A stretch of DNA of 64,000 bases from Mannheimia granulomatis (GTDB lineage: Bacteria; Pseudomonadota; Gammaproteobacteria; Enterobacterales; Pasteurellaceae). Shown here in pieces: positions 32,386 through 42,268 of this stretch. The position numbers were made by a program, and so were the translations under genes. Where the stretch lies: assembly GCF_013377255.1 (NCBI RefSeq), contig NZ_CP016614.1, positions 1,806,501 to 1,870,500 of the forward strand. Direction: 5' to 3'. Position 1 is the stretch's first letter, and each line of letters begins with the position of its first letter. The notes beneath the pieces are model-generated. The model was not told the origin of the DNA. It was given only the letters and a program-made list of their open reading frames with translations, and ran no database searches.

Positions 32386-33540
32386 TTATCTTGTAATTTG
32401 TACTTCAAATTTCTTCGGCATAATAAAAATTGCCGGCACCACAAAAGCTGCCATTAAGTAGAAAGTCAAACTTGGAGAACTTTGGTATAAGATCCCCGCT
32501 ACAAAGGTAAACACCGCCATTACCGCACAGCTTGCCAAGCCAAAATAAAGCCCTTGCAACTTAGTCACTCGCTCTGCCGATTGCATAGAAATATAGCGAA
32601 TTACTGCAATATGTGAAGCCCCAAAAGTTACCGAATGTAAGATTTGTGCCATCATTATCGGCAAAATTGCCGTCGTACTTGCCATCGTTGCCCAACGGAT
32701 AATGGCAAACACAGCAGATAAAATCATTAAATGGCTAATTTTCCACGATTTAAACAACCGCTTACAGACTAAAAAGAACAAAATTTCTGCCGCAACCGCT
32801 AAGCCCCAAAGCAAGCTTGTCATTTGCGTTGAAATACCGGCGTTAGACCAATGGATAGTGCTATAGGTGTAATAAGCCGCATGCGAAGCTGAAATCAGGG
32901 AAACGGCTATCATCACTCTTAAAGTTTCCGGCTCTCTTAATAATTGAAGATAGGTAATGCTTGAACCTGTCGCTGTAGCCGTTTTTGCCTCAAAACCGAC
33001 TGTAGGCGAAGCTAATTGCCCAAGCCCCAACAAAGCCAAAAAGCCAATAATTACCCAAACCACCACATCTTGCCCGAATACTCCAATCAAGTACCCTGCA
33101 GATAGCGATCCAACCACAAAAGCAATAGAGCCAAATAATCTTGCCTTGCCATAATCTAGACCGATCTGGCGCTGCCAAATAGAGGCAATACTGTCTGCAA
33201 TCGGCATAGCGCCCGAATTAAAAATCTGAAACAGCATTAATACAGGGAAAAGTAACCAAAAATTTTCCCCGGAAAAGGCCAATAACAAGGCAGCCAAAAG
33301 ATTAAACCATGTCAAATAACGAGCAGTGGGAATCAATTGCCCTACCTGCTTCACACGTTGTGAGGCAAGCATGCTGCCACAAAAGCGGAATAAATACCCA
33401 ATTGCAGCCAATAAGCCGATAGTTTCGGTGGAATAACCGTGATGTTTTAACCACACCGGCAGGAAAGGAATCAGCACACCGTAGGCACAAAAATAGCCAA
33501 AATAGTTAAATGCCGTCCACTTAAAAGGTGAAACCATCAT
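32386..33540 (-). CDS. MFS transporter, HcaT-like (MFS_1_like)
   Basis: An inner-membrane transporter with about twelve membrane helices, 384 residues from the chosen start. The N-terminal FKWTAFNYFGYFCAYGVLIPFLPVWLK is typical of the phenylpropionate (HcaT) and related sugar-type MFS group. The start is the ATG at 33540, which overlaps the proC stop as ATGA and follows GGAG. An earlier ATG lies inside proC. Substrate unknown; HcaT-like similarity does not prove phenylpropionate transport. Confidence 0.75.
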   Translation of the reverse strand: MMVSPFKWTAFNYFGYFCAYGVLIPFLPVWLKHHGYSTETIGLLAAIGYLFRFCGSMLASQRVKQVGQLIPTARYLTWFNLLAALLLAFSGENFWLLFPVLMLFQIFNSGAMPIADSIASIWQRQIGLDYGKARLFGSIAFVVGSLSAGYLIGVFGQDVVVWVIIGFLALLGLGQLASPTVGFEAKTATATGSSITYLQLLREPETLRVMIAVSLISASHAAYYTYSTIHWSNAGISTQMTSLLWGLAVAAEILFFLVCKRLFKSWKISHLMILSAVFAIIRWATMASTTAILPIMMAQILHSVTFGASHIAVIRYISMQSAERVTKLQGLYFGLASCAVMAVFTFVAGILYQSSPSLTFYLMAAFVVPAIFIMPKKFEVQITR

Positions 33541-34355
33541 AGCGATTGCTCCATTTCTTCCGCTCGGTGAATTGCCGCCCACATCGCTTTATCCACTGTC
33601 TCTTGTAAATTAGCCTGCTCAAACACCTCAAGGGCTTTAGCCGTTGTGCCACCTTTTGAGGTCACATTTTCGCGTAAAGTAGCCAGTGGCGTTTCCAGAT
33701 TTTCCACCACTAATTTTGCCGCCCCGAGAGCTGCAGATTGCACGAGAAGTCTGGCATCTTGCTCACTAAAGCCCATTTGCATTGCACTTTGCTGCATTGC
33801 TTCCATAAAGCGGAAAAAATATGCCGGGCTTGAGCCGGTAATCGCAATGATTTGGTTGATTTTATCTTCCGATTCTACCCAATAACATTTACCGACCGCG
33901 GACATCAAGCTTTCAGCAAACTCACAAGCGGTCGAATTTACCGATTTTTTCGCAAATAAGCCTGTCATTCCCTCACCGATAAGCGAAGGTGTATTCGGCA
34001 TAGTACGGATAATATTTTTCGCCGTAGGCAACAATGCTTCCAAACGTTCCACCGAAATTCCGGCAGCAACGGAAATTACCCATTTCTCGGAAAAATCCAC
34101 CTCGGCAAATTCAGCACAAACTTCCGCCATCATCTGCGGTTTAACTGCCAACACCACCACATCAGCCTGCTTAACCGCCTCAATATTTGCAAAATGTGTG
34201 GCAATTCCGACCGCTTGTAATGCCTCACGGCGGGCTAAATTACTTTTATTGCACGCTATCATTTGGGTGGCAGGATAGCCGCTTTTCAATAAGCCTTGAA
34301 TAATGGCATACGCCATATTGCCGGTGCCGATAAAGGCAAGTTTTTTATCATTCAT
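33537..34355 (-). CDS. proC: Pyrroline-5-carboxylate reductase
   Basis: The last step of proline synthesis: reduces P5C with NAD(P)H. The N-terminal Rossmann motif is AFIGTGNMAYAIIQG, and the signature near the C-terminus is VTSKGGTTAKALEVFE. I start at the ATG at 34355 (MNDKKLAFIG), giving 272 residues, the family length. The frame opens 20 codons earlier. Its stop overlaps the start of the MFS gene (ATGA), so the pair is translationally coupled. Confidence 0.95.
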   Translation of the reverse strand: MNDKKLAFIGTGNMAYAIIQGLLKSGYPATQMIACNKSNLARREALQAVGIATHFANIEAVKQADVVVLAVKPQMMAEVCAEFAEVDFSEKWVISVAAGISVERLEALLPTAKNIIRTMPNTPSLIGEGMTGLFAKKSVNSTACEFAESLMSAVGKCYWVESEDKINQIIAITGSSPAYFFRFMEAMQQSAMQMGFSEQDARLLVQSAALGAAKLVVENLETPLATLRENVTSKGGTTAKALEVFEQANLQETVDKAMWAAIHRAEEMEQSL

Positions 34356-34442
34356 CAACAAATTCTCTACTGTGTCGGTTTGGGGTCTGCTAGAATAGCG
34401 GTATTTTACACCCATTCTACACCTTGGAAAGGATATGCAAAA

Positions 34443-35351
34443 ATGATTTGGTTTAAAAATGTTATGATCTATAAATTAACCAGCGAGCTTTCACTTGAAA
34501 ATAATGCCTTGGAAGCCTTATTGCAAGAAACGAAATTCACGCCATGCTCCGAACACGATATGAGCAAATTCGGTTGGTCTTGCCCGCTTGTAGGTTCAGA
34601 TTTATTGCATTTTTCACAAGGTAAACAATTCTTATTGATTTCACATAAAGAAGATAAATTATTGCCAGCCAACATCATCAAAGCAGAAACAGAAAAACGC
34701 ATTGCCGAGCTGGAAGAAAAAGAAGCCCGTAAATTAAAGAAAACCGAAAAACAAGCAATAAAAGATCAAGCAGTTTCGGTATTATTGCCACGAGCATTCA
34801 GCAAGCATCAATTCACTGCCATTTGGTTAGATTTGGAAAGCCAATTGGTGTACGTGGACGCAGCCTCTAGCAAACGGGCGGAAGATACGCTTGCCCTATT
34901 GCGTAAAACCTTAGGTTCATTGCCGGTCGTCCCGATTTCTTTTGCCCTACCACCGGCAGAAGTGATGACTAACTGGGTAGCTAAAGGACATACACCAAGC
35001 TGGCTGAACTTATTGGAAGAAGCAGAGCTCAAATCCTTTGATACCGACAGTGTCATTCGCTGCAAACGCCAAGATTTAGAGTCAGAAGAAATTGTCCAAC
35101 ATTTACAAGCGGGTAAATTTATCACAAAACTTGCAATTGATTGGGAAGCCCATTTTTCTTGCGTACTCAATGAAGATGCTACCTTATCCCGCTTGAAATT
35201 TGCCGATGAAGTGCGTGAAAAAAACGATGATATTTTAAAAGAAGATATCGCCCAACGCTTTGATGCCGATTTCTTGCTGATGACCGAAGAACTCAGCGCC
35301 TTTACAAGCAAAATCATCGAGGAATTTGGCGGTATTAAAGCCAGAATTTAG
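34443..35351 (+). CDS. rdgC: Recombination-associated protein RdgC
   Basis: A ring-shaped, non-specific double-strand DNA binder that limits RecA loading. The chosen start at 34443 (MIWFKNVMIYKL...) matches the family. It has AAGGA upstream and gives 302 residues. The frame also opens earlier over the proC promoter region. Conserved blocks include FGWSCPLVGSD near residue 40 and the charged segment around residues 79-100. It is divergent from proC and 11 bases ahead of the HAD gene. Confidence 0.93.
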   Translation: MIWFKNVMIYKLTSELSLENNALEALLQETKFTPCSEHDMSKFGWSCPLVGSDLLHFSQGKQFLLISHKEDKLLPANIIKAETEKRIAELEEKEARKLKKTEKQAIKDQAVSVLLPRAFSKHQFTAIWLDLESQLVYVDAASSKRAEDTLALLRKTLGSLPVVPISFALPPAEVMTNWVAKGHTPSWLNLLEEAELKSFDTDSVIRCKRQDLESEEIVQHLQAGKFITKLAIDWEAHFSCVLNEDATLSRLKFADEVREKNDDILKEDIAQRFDADFLLMTEELSAFTSKIIEEFGGIKARI

Positions 35352-35362
35352 AAAGGAAAGCC

Positions 35363-35974
35363 ATGTTAGAACAACATATTATCGACCAATATCAAGCATT
35401 AATTTTCGATATGGACGGAACTTTAATCGACACCATGCCAAGCCACGCTAAAGCATGGGAAAAAGTAGGAGAAACCCTAGGCTATCCGATGAATCCTCAA
35501 GCAATGTATGAACTAAGTGGATCAACTACCTTTGTGATCGCGCGTGAAATGATGAAGCAAGCCAATATGCCTGAACATTATTTAGAGCAAGTGGTACAAA
35601 TGAAACGTGAATTGGGTATGAAAATGATTTTAGAAAATGCTACTCTTTTACCCACATTCGAAATTGTTAAAGCCAATTTAGGCAAAAAACCGATGGCAAT
35701 CGGCACCGGTTCACACAAAGCGATGGTGGAATTATTAGACGAAAAATTCCAGCTCAGTCGTTATGTGTCCGTGATTGTAAATGCAGATGAGGTAACAAAT
35801 CACAAGCCTCATCCTGAAACCTTTTTAAAATGTGCGGAAAAATTAAATGTTCTACCGCAATATTGCTTAGTCTTTGAAGATGCAGACTTAGGCATACAAG
35901 CAGCCCTTAATGCTGGAATGGACGTATTTGATGTAAGAAGTGGTCAAATTACGAAGGCAAATTGCAAATCATGA
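35363..35974 (+). CDS. yqaB: HAD-family sugar phosphatase (YqaB type)
   Basis: A 203-residue beta-phosphoglucomutase-like phosphatase. Motif I is IFDMDGTLIDT, the lysine motif is in TNHKPHPETFL and motif IV is VFEDADLGIQAALNAGMD. In E. coli YqaB the activity is on fructose-1-phosphate and 6-phosphogluconate. The real substrate here is not proved. It lies 11 bases after rdgC, and the membrane gene follows nine bases later, so these probably form a co-transcribed run to argE. Confidence 0.82.
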   Translation: MLEQHIIDQYQALIFDMDGTLIDTMPSHAKAWEKVGETLGYPMNPQAMYELSGSTTFVIAREMMKQANMPEHYLEQVVQMKRELGMKMILENATLLPTFEIVKANLGKKPMAIGTGSHKAMVELLDEKFQLSRYVSVIVNADEVTNHKPHPETFLKCAEKLNVLPQYCLVFEDADLGIQAALNAGMDVFDVRSGQITKANCKS

Positions 35975-35983
35975 TAGAGTAAT

Positions 35984-36757
35984 ATGAAAACAGAATGGAT
36001 TAAACACCTTGTTCAAAAGCTGATTCAAATTTCCAAAACAGTTGAGAACTATTTTACAAGCGGTTCATTTGGGGTGAAATTTTACCCGATTTTAATGCAC
36101 CCTTGCGTACGCAAAAGCTGTGCGTTTTTCATTTTTATTATCGCCATTATTTCCAGCTTTAGCGGGCTGTTTTATTTAGTGGCAGAACACTTTACCATTT
36201 TATTTAGCGAAAGATCGCTCACCAGCTATTTCCACCACAGCACCTTAGAATTAATGGTGCCTGTTGGTACGATAATTGATGGCAAAGCCAGCCAATTGTC
36301 TCCGCTTTCGATTGTGATGAGCTCAATGTTTATTATACAAGCAGTCGTTTTTTTCTTTATTTATGCAATCGGCATTACGCATATTACACACAATAAATTG
36401 CGAGTAATTGGCTTGCTATTATCACTTTGTTTTGCGATTGGCTGCTCTTTGATTGCCGGCATTCAACCGACCATGCGGGGCGAATTTGGCATTTACAACT
36501 TAGGCGCAAGCATTACTTTTTTAATCGGCAACCTCACGCTGTTGATTGCAGGTTTGGATATTTACCACCCCTCAATGAAATTTTTCAAACGCTTTAGTAT
36601 TACCGCAGGCGTTATCGGTTTTGCCTGTATTTTAGTCACATTACTACTACCGACTATTTTCAGCCCATTAATTGAGCGGACCGGCATTTATACTATTATG
36701 GTTTGGGAAATTCTTGCCGGATTTGCCATTATTAAACGTTTAAGAAAATTACCCTAA
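35984..36757 (+). CDS. DUF998-type membrane protein of unknown function
   Basis: A 257-residue integral membrane protein with about six helices, beginning around residue 42. The conserved-looking portion includes YNLGASITFLIGNLTLLIAG and a C-terminal IYTIMVWEILAGFAI, which recall the DUF998 family. The N-terminal 40 residues are soluble and positively charged. A USS overlaps codons 24-27. It is packed between a HAD phosphatase and argE with 12-base gaps. I cannot give it a function. Confidence 0.65.
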   Translation: MKTEWIKHLVQKLIQISKTVENYFTSGSFGVKFYPILMHPCVRKSCAFFIFIIAIISSFSGLFYLVAEHFTILFSERSLTSYFHHSTLELMVPVGTIIDGKASQLSPLSIVMSSMFIIQAVVFFFIYAIGITHITHNKLRVIGLLLSLCFAIGCSLIAGIQPTMRGEFGIYNLGASITFLIGNLTLLIAGLDIYHPSMKFFKRFSITAGVIGFACILVTLLLPTIFSPLIERTGIYTIMVWEILAGFAIIKRLRKLP

Positions 36758-36769
36758 ACAGGAAAAACA

Positions 36770-37915
36770 ATGAAACGCAACATTCCCTTTATTCAACGCT
36801 ACACTCAACTGATTGAGCTACCAACCATCTCAAGTCTGATTGCGGAAGAAGATTTATCCAATCGTTCTCTTATTGAATTGCTTGCCACTTGGCTTGCCGA
36901 TTTCGGCTTTAAAACTGAGATTCTGGCGGTGGAAGGTAGCCGCAATAAATATAATTTATTGGCAACCTTCGGCGAAGGCGAAGGGGGATTATTGCTTGCC
37001 GGACACACCGACACCGTGCCGTTTGATGACGGAAAATGGACGTTTAATCCATTTAGGCTTACCGAAAAAGAGGGCAAATTATACGGCTTAGGCACCGCTG
37101 ATATGAAAGGCTTTTTTGCCTTTGTGGTAGATGTGATTAGCCAACTGGATTTATCGCAAATTAAAAAGCCGATTCGTATTCTTGCTACCGCTGATGAAGA
37201 AACCACCATGCTGGGGGCGAAAACTTTTGCTCAGCACACTCACATTCGTCCGGATTGTGCCATTATCGGTGAGCCGACATCTCTTAAGCCGATTCGTGCT
37301 CATAAAGGCCATGTAGGCGAAGCAGTAAGAATTACCGGCAAAAGCGGACATTCGAGCGACCCAAGCAAAGGCATTAATGCGATTGAATTAATGCACGAGT
37401 CGATTGGCTATTTGATGAAAATGCGGGATGAACTCCGCCAAAAATACCATAATCCACTGTTCCAAGTGACTCACCCCACAATGAATTTTGGCAATATTCA
37501 GGGCGGTGATGCGATCAACCGTATTTGCGCTTGCTGTGAGTTACAATTTGATATGCGGCCGTTGCCAAATATGGCGGTGGAAGATTTATACACTATGGTG
37601 CACGAGCATTTAAAACCTATGCTGGAACAATATGGCGATTTGGTGGAAATCCGCCATCTTCACGACGGCATTCCCGGCTATGAGTGTGAACACTCCGCCC
37701 AAATTGTGCAAGTGGTAGAAAAATTACTAGGTGAGAAATGCGATGCTGTCAACTACTGCACCGAAGCGCCATTTATTCAGCAGCTCTGCCCCACTTTAGT
37801 ACTCGGCCCCGGCTCCATTGAACAGGCTCACCAGCCTGATGAATTTTTAGAGCTGAAATATATTGAGCCAACTAAAACGCTACTGACTAAATTAATTCAT
37901 CATTTTTGCTGCTAA
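36770..37915 (+). CDS. argE: Acetylornithine deacetylase
   Basis: Removes the acetyl group from N-acetylornithine in arginine synthesis, using a dinuclear metal centre. It has 381 residues, typical. The M20-peptidase motifs are visible: [14 protein letters not shown] (metal His and Asp), [11 protein letters not shown] and [13 protein letters not shown] (catalytic and metal Glu). A dimerisation domain is in the middle (residues about 180-295). It ends a run of same-strand genes and is followed by a terminator. Confidence 0.95.
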   Translation: MKRNIPFIQRYTQLIELPTISSLIAEEDLSNRSLIELLATWLADFGFKTEILAVEGSRNKYNLLATFGEGEGGLLLAGHTDTVPFDDGKWTFNPFRLTEKEGKLYGLGTADMKGFFAFVVDVISQLDLSQIKKPIRILATADEETTMLGAKTFAQHTHIRPDCAIIGEPTSLKPIRAHKGHVGEAVRITGKSGHSSDPSKGINAIELMHESIGYLMKMRDELRQKYHNPLFQVTHPTMNFGNIQGGDAINRICACCELQFDMRPLPNMAVEDLYTMVHEHLKPMLEQYGDLVEIRHLHDGIPGYECEHSAQIVQVVEKLLGEKCDAVNYCTEAPFIQQLCPTLVLGPGSIEQAHQPDEFLELKYIEPTKTLLTKLIHHFCC

Positions 37916-37950
37916 CAAGCGGTCAAAAATGGAGAATTTTTTGCAAAAAA

Positions 37951-37980
37951 AAACGGGTTAAGAAAACTAACCCGTTTTTT
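37951..37980. terminator. Bidirectional terminator, argE / dolP
   Basis: AAACGGGTTA pairs with TAACCCGTTT around a seven-base loop, with A and T runs outside. A USS lies just before it. Confidence 0.9.
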
Positions 37981-37981
37981 G

Positions 37982-38572
37982 TTACTGAGCGTAGCTAAAA
38001 ACTTTCACCACTTTAGTAACACCGCTGACATTACGAGCAGCTTCTGCTGCGGCATCAGCTTGAGTTTGGCTAACTTTCCCCATTAAAAAAACTTCGCTGT
38101 TTTCAGTCACCACTTTAATTTCTGTCGCCTTTACTTCGCCATTTACCAAGAGTTTAGATTTAACTTGTGTTGTAATCCAACTGTCTTTCGTAACCTGACC
38201 AAAACCAATTTTCTCTCCTTGGCGAATCTCATTATAAATTTCAGTTACGCCTTCAGCTCCTGCGGCTAAATTTTTCGCATTCTCTACTACATCAAAACTT
38301 GGTGCTTGTCCAATAAGCAACACTTTGCCATTATAAGCCACCACGTTAATTCGGGCTTCTTGTTTAATTTGTTCATCCTTATTGATGTTATACGCTACTT
38401 TTTCTTCTAAGATTTCATCATCTACTTGTGTACCGGTTGAACGAGGATCTGTTGCGACTTTAGTTGCCACTGCCGCAGAGGTTACAACTGCTGTGGTAAT
38501 ACAACCTTGTAAAGAAATAAAGCCTAACGTCAACAAGCTGCCTTTTAAAAGATGTTTTACTAATTTATTCAT
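37982..38572 (-). CDS. dolP: Division/outer-membrane-associated lipoprotein DolP (two BON domains)
   Basis: An outer-membrane lipoprotein that supports envelope integrity. The signal MNKLVKHLLKGSLLTLGFISLQGC ends in the lipobox LQGC. Two BON domains follow, at residues about 50-115 and 125-195; the second contains SWITTQVKSKLL and ends TKVVKVFSYAQ. It has 196 residues. It is nine bases after diaA, completing the lpoA-yraN-diaA-dolP order known from E. coli (yraMNOP). Confidence 0.92.
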   Translation of the reverse strand: MNKLVKHLLKGSLLTLGFISLQGCITTAVVTSAAVATKVATDPRSTGTQVDDEILEEKVAYNINKDEQIKQEARINVVAYNGKVLLIGQAPSFDVVENAKNLAAGAEGVTEIYNEIRQGEKIGFGQVTKDSWITTQVKSKLLVNGEVKATEIKVVTENSEVFLMGKVSQTQADAAAEAARNVSGVTKVVKVFSYAQ

Positions 38573-38581
38573 AATATCTCC

Positions 38582-39166
38582 TTACGAGAAAAGTAAATGG
38601 TCAATAAGTTCACCCAATAAATTCACATAAAAATGATGACTTTCAATTACCCTTAATTCATTGGTGGAAGGGGCTGAAATTTCAATATCACTTTCATCTA
38701 ACAAACCGAGTGTATGGTCATTTCGACTGCCTGTAAAGGCAATAATATCTAAATCTAAGCCGTGATTTTTTGCACTATGAATGGCTTGTAACACACTTTC
38801 TTCATTGCCGATAGGTGAAAATGTAATAAACAGATCACCTACTTTTGCCACAGCTTGTAGCTGCTTTTTATAGAGACTATCCAGCTCCTGATCTTGAGCC
38901 AGTACACCGGCTAAAATCCCGTTTAGCTGCAATTGCACCGCTGCAAAGCTAGGTCTTTCTAATTCATAGCGATGCAATAAATGGCTTACTAATAACTCTG
39001 CATTGCCATAAGAACGACCATGACCACATACAATCACTTTATTCCCACGTAATAAACACTCTACAATGCGAGTTGCAGCATCACTTAATTTTTGCGGTAG
39101 TAATTCTGCTGCTGAAATTTGAGTTTGAATACTTTCAGTAAATCTGTCTTGGATCTTATTTAACAT
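38582..39166 (-). CDS. diaA: DnaA initiator-associating protein DiaA
   Basis: A SIS-domain protein that binds DnaA and helps timely initiation of replication. It has 194 residues. The phosphosugar-binding core is visible in KVIVCGHGRSYGNAELLVSHLLHR and DLDIIAFTGSRNDHTLGLL. Genomic position between yraN and dolP supports DiaA over the close paralogue GmhA. Confidence 0.9.
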   Translation of the reverse strand: MLNKIQDRFTESIQTQISAAELLPQKLSDAATRIVECLLRGNKVIVCGHGRSYGNAELLVSHLLHRYELERPSFAAVQLQLNGILAGVLAQDQELDSLYKKQLQAVAKVGDLFITFSPIGNEESVLQAIHSAKNHGLDLDIIAFTGSRNDHTLGLLDESDIEISAPSTNELRVIESHHFYVNLLGELIDHLLFS

Positions 39167-39175
39167 TATTTTTAT

Positions 39176-39547
39176 CTAACCTAAAAAGTTAGGAATCCAT
39201 AAAGGTAGTTGATTCCCTTCAAATGCAATCACATCAAAACGGCAATTTGCTGTGTCTAAGCTTTGATTTTGTTTTAATAACCACATATTGGCGGCATTTT
39301 GCCACTTTTGCTGTTTGCGGTAATCAATACTTTCCACCGCAGAGCCAAAACGATTACTTTTACGCTGACGAACCTCGATAAATACCGTTGTTTGTCCGTC
39401 TTGCATAATTAAATCCAATTCGCCGCATTTAAAGGATTGATTAGCAGCAACGAAACGAAGCCCTTGAGCTTCTAAAAACTCTCGGGCTTTTTGCTCATAA
39501 ATTGACCCTTGCTTCCGTCGATTAATCAGCTTGTTGAATAGCTCCAT
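39176..39547 (-). CDS. yraN: YraN family nuclease-fold protein (UPF0102)
   Basis: A 123-residue protein with an endonuclease-like fold. The restriction-type core is visible as [14 protein letters not shown] [10 protein letters not shown] and [13 protein letters not shown]. Function is not established in the family. Its start overlaps the lpoA C-terminus by 26 bases, so it is translationally coupled. Confidence 0.88.
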   Translation of the reverse strand: MELFNKLINRRKQGSIYEQKAREFLEAQGLRFVAANQSFKCGELDLIMQDGQTTVFIEVRQRKSNRFGSAVESIDYRKQQKWQNAANMWLLKQNQSLDTANCRFDVIAFEGNQLPLWIPNFLG

Positions 39548-41243
39548 TACGATACTGCATCCAAGACAAGTTACGTTCGATATTGCAATTTTGTCCTGCT
39601 TTTAATTCCCCTGTGAGACCTGAAATTTTATAGCCCGGAATATGGCGGAATTCATTAAATTTAGACGCAATTGCCCAAGCATCAGCCCCCATTGCATATA
39701 AACGCATCATTGAGAAATCACTGCTTGCCAGATTTTCTGCTTTTTTATACTCTGCTGAAGAGGTATCAGATAATAATGGAACCTCACTAAATTTTACGCC
39801 CTCTAAAGAAGTATAAAAATCAATGCCGTTATTCGGTGAATTACTACGTGATGAGGTATAAATAGCCAAACGCTCTTTTAAGGTTGAATTATCTATACCT
39901 TGTTTAATCTCCAGTACTTGTTCTGCATTTCCTAACACATATAAACCTGCTTTAGTTACCCCTGCATTTTGAATAGAGGCAACGGAATCAAGCGGTTGAT
40001 TATAATAGCGTACATCCGCATCGGTTTTAGTTAGCTGACGCCAACGTTTAGAGAATGCCTCAGCAGAGCGGTTACCAAAATCATCCTGCGGTGCTGCAAC
40101 AATTGCCACAGTATGCCCGTCACGAAACATTTTCTCCGCACCGGATTGCGCTTCTGATTCAGGTGATAAACCATAATAACAAACTTGAGGAATGCTACGG
40201 ACATTTTCGGTCGCATTTAAAGCAAGTACGTTAATATTTTGAATTTCTGAGCCGCTTAACATTTCATCTACACGAGATTTGAGCAAAGGCCCGACAATAA
40301 TATTTGCCCCTTGCTGTTTTGCTTGTGCAATTAACGAATTAACATCTGAGGCATCAGTATCAAAAGTTTGCACCGCTGTTGGGTCTTCTGCTTTGGCATC
40401 ATTAAAACCACGTTTGATAATATCCCCTAAAATTTTAGCATCACCGCTTAATGGCAATAATAATGCCACGCTGTTTAGCTGCGTTTGTTGGAAGTTACTA
40501 ATACCCTGTAATTCACTAGGCATTACCGTTACCGCACTATGGCTTGGATATTGACTTTTCCAGTGATTGATTGCCTGTGGCATTTGTGCCGGTGTGGTAA
40601 CATTTCGGTTATAAATATTAATTAATGCCAGCCAACCTGCCAGTTCTATTTCACCGGCCTCTGGCGTGGCTTTTTCAAGCATTCCACGGTTAGCATCACG
40701 CAGAGTCTGCCAGATAAAATCATTATTTTCTTGACGCTCACGGTTCATTTTGTAGTAACTGTTTAAAAGCGATCTCGCACGCACAATTCCAATCACATCT
40801 TTCTGATTTTCCGCAATACGGGCTTGAGTTTGGATATAACGTAAACGCTGTGCTGAGCTTAATAATGGTTCTTGAATCGCTTTTAATTGGCTACTTGCTT
40901 GTGCATTTTTACCTTGCAATGCGGCTAATTGAGCAGAAACTAATGCATATTCCAGTTTTTGTACTTCATTCATCTCGGAAGTCAAAATTTCACTAAAAGT
41001 ATTTTGTGCCTCATACTCTTTATTTTCATCAATTAATTTACGCACGGCCAAGAGCTGATAAGAGATTTTATCTTCCTGCTCTTTGGTTTGTTCAGCTTTA
41101 TTAATATAGAATTCTGAGCTTGAATATGCTTCGTTTTTAATAGATTCGGTAACAGGATTCACAGATGTACAGGCAGAAATGAGAAGAGCAATTGCAGTGG
41201 GTACGAATGCCTTTTTCATACTCAAATTTAAAATAGTTGCCAT
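39522..41243 (-). CDS. lpoA: Penicillin-binding protein activator LpoA
   Basis: An outer-membrane lipoprotein that activates PBP1A. It has 573 residues. The signal ends in the lipobox LISAC (C25 from the first ATG). The N-terminal TPR-like helical domain spans about 30-250, and the C-terminal domain has a type I periplasmic-binding fold (from [10 protein letters not shown]). I keep the ATG at 41243 because AGAGGT stands in front of it. An ATG eight codons in would give a shorter signal. Divergent from rsmI. Confidence 0.92.
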   Translation of the reverse strand: MATILNLSMKKAFVPTAIALLISACTSVNPVTESIKNEAYSSSEFYINKAEQTKEQEDKISYQLLAVRKLIDENKEYEAQNTFSEILTSEMNEVQKLEYALVSAQLAALQGKNAQASSQLKAIQEPLLSSAQRLRYIQTQARIAENQKDVIGIVRARSLLNSYYKMNRERQENNDFIWQTLRDANRGMLEKATPEAGEIELAGWLALINIYNRNVTTPAQMPQAINHWKSQYPSHSAVTVMPSELQGISNFQQTQLNSVALLLPLSGDAKILGDIIKRGFNDAKAEDPTAVQTFDTDASDVNSLIAQAKQQGANIIVGPLLKSRVDEMLSGSEIQNINVLALNATENVRSIPQVCYYGLSPESEAQSGAEKMFRDGHTVAIVAAPQDDFGNRSAEAFSKRWRQLTKTDADVRYYNQPLDSVASIQNAGVTKAGLYVLGNAEQVLEIKQGIDNSTLKERLAIYTSSRSNSPNNGIDFYTSLEGVKFSEVPLLSDTSSAEYKKAENLASSDFSMMRLYAMGADAWAIASKFNEFRHIPGYKISGLTGELKAGQNCNIERNLSWMQYRNGAIQQAD

Positions 41244-41326
41244 TGTATTTACCTCTATAGAATATAATGTGCTAAATTTAAAAAATTTACTGATGAAATC
41301 TTACTTATCAAATGAGCTAAAAGCAA

Positions 41327-42199
41327 ATGAAAAACAGACAAAATTCAACAGAAACTCATTCAGACTACGGAATTTTATATATTGTTGCCACCCCGATTGG
41401 TAATTTGGGCGATATTACTCAACGGGCACTAGACACCTTAGCAATGGTAGATTTAATCGCCGCCGAAGACACCCGCCACAGTGGTTTACTACTCAGTCAC
41501 TATGGTATTAAAAAGCCGTTTTTTGCCTTACACGACCATAACGAGCAGCAGAAAGCGGTCATTTTAGTCGAAAAATTAACAAAAGGAGAAAATATCGCCC
41601 TCATTTCCGATGCCGGTACTCCGCTTATCAGCGATCCCGGTTTTCATCTTGTCCGTCATTGCCGCCAAGCCGGCATTAAAGTGGTGCCGCTGCCGGGCGC
41701 TTGTGCTGCCGTGACCGCTCTTTGTGCATCCGGTATTGCTTCAGACCGTTTTTGCTTTGAAGGGTTCTTACCGGCAAAAACAAAATCCCGTTGCGATAAA
41801 TTAACCGAACTGGAAAATGAACCTCGCACACTGATTTTTTATGAATCTACCCACCGTATTTTAGATACCCTTTCCGATATGAAAAGTGTCTTCGGTGCAG
41901 AGCGCTATGTAGTCATGGCTCGCGAAATCACTAAAACGTGGGAAACCATTCACGGCGATAGCTTAGAAAATTTAATGGATTGGTTGAATGAAGATAGCAA
42001 TCGTATTAAAGGCGAAATTGTATTGATTGTAGAAGGCAAACCTACCTCAGAAGAAGCCGAGTTTTCCAGCCAAGCGATAAAACTTTTACGACTACTCTGC
42101 CAAGAACTTCCGCTTAAAAAAGCCGCTGCTATTGTGGCAGAAACCTTTGACTATAAGAAAAATGCGTTATATCAATATGGATTAGAGCATTTTGAGTAG
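41327..42199 (+). CDS. rsmI: 16S rRNA (cytidine(1402)-2'-O)-methyltransferase
   Basis: Methylates the ribose of C1402 in 16S rRNA. It has 290 residues. The tetrapyrrole-methylase fold is seen in [18 protein letters not shown] and [16 protein letters not shown], and the middle block is FEGFLPAK. It is divergent from lpoA, as in E. coli. The start chosen puts seven charged or polar residues before the conserved YIVATPIGN. Other starts are possible. Confidence 0.95.
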   Translation: MKNRQNSTETHSDYGILYIVATPIGNLGDITQRALDTLAMVDLIAAEDTRHSGLLLSHYGIKKPFFALHDHNEQQKAVILVEKLTKGENIALISDAGTPLISDPGFHLVRHCRQAGIKVVPLPGACAAVTALCASGIASDRFCFEGFLPAKTKSRCDKLTELENEPRTLIFYESTHRILDTLSDMKSVFGAERYVVMAREITKTWETIHGDSLENLMDWLNEDSNRIKGEIVLIVEGKPTSEEAEFSSQAIKLLRLLCQELPLKKAAAIVAETFDYKKNALYQYGLEHFE

Positions 42200-42204
42200 T
42201 AATA

Positions 42205-42249
42205 CAAGCGGTGATATTTTGCAAAAAAGTTGCGAAATATCACCGCTTG
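42205..42249. terminator. USS-pair terminator between rsmI and the peroxidase
   Basis: CAAGCGGTGATATTT pairs with AAATATCACCGCTTG around a short loop between two convergent genes. Confidence 0.75.
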
Positions 42250-42268
42250 CTTTTCCATTATTTCAGCA

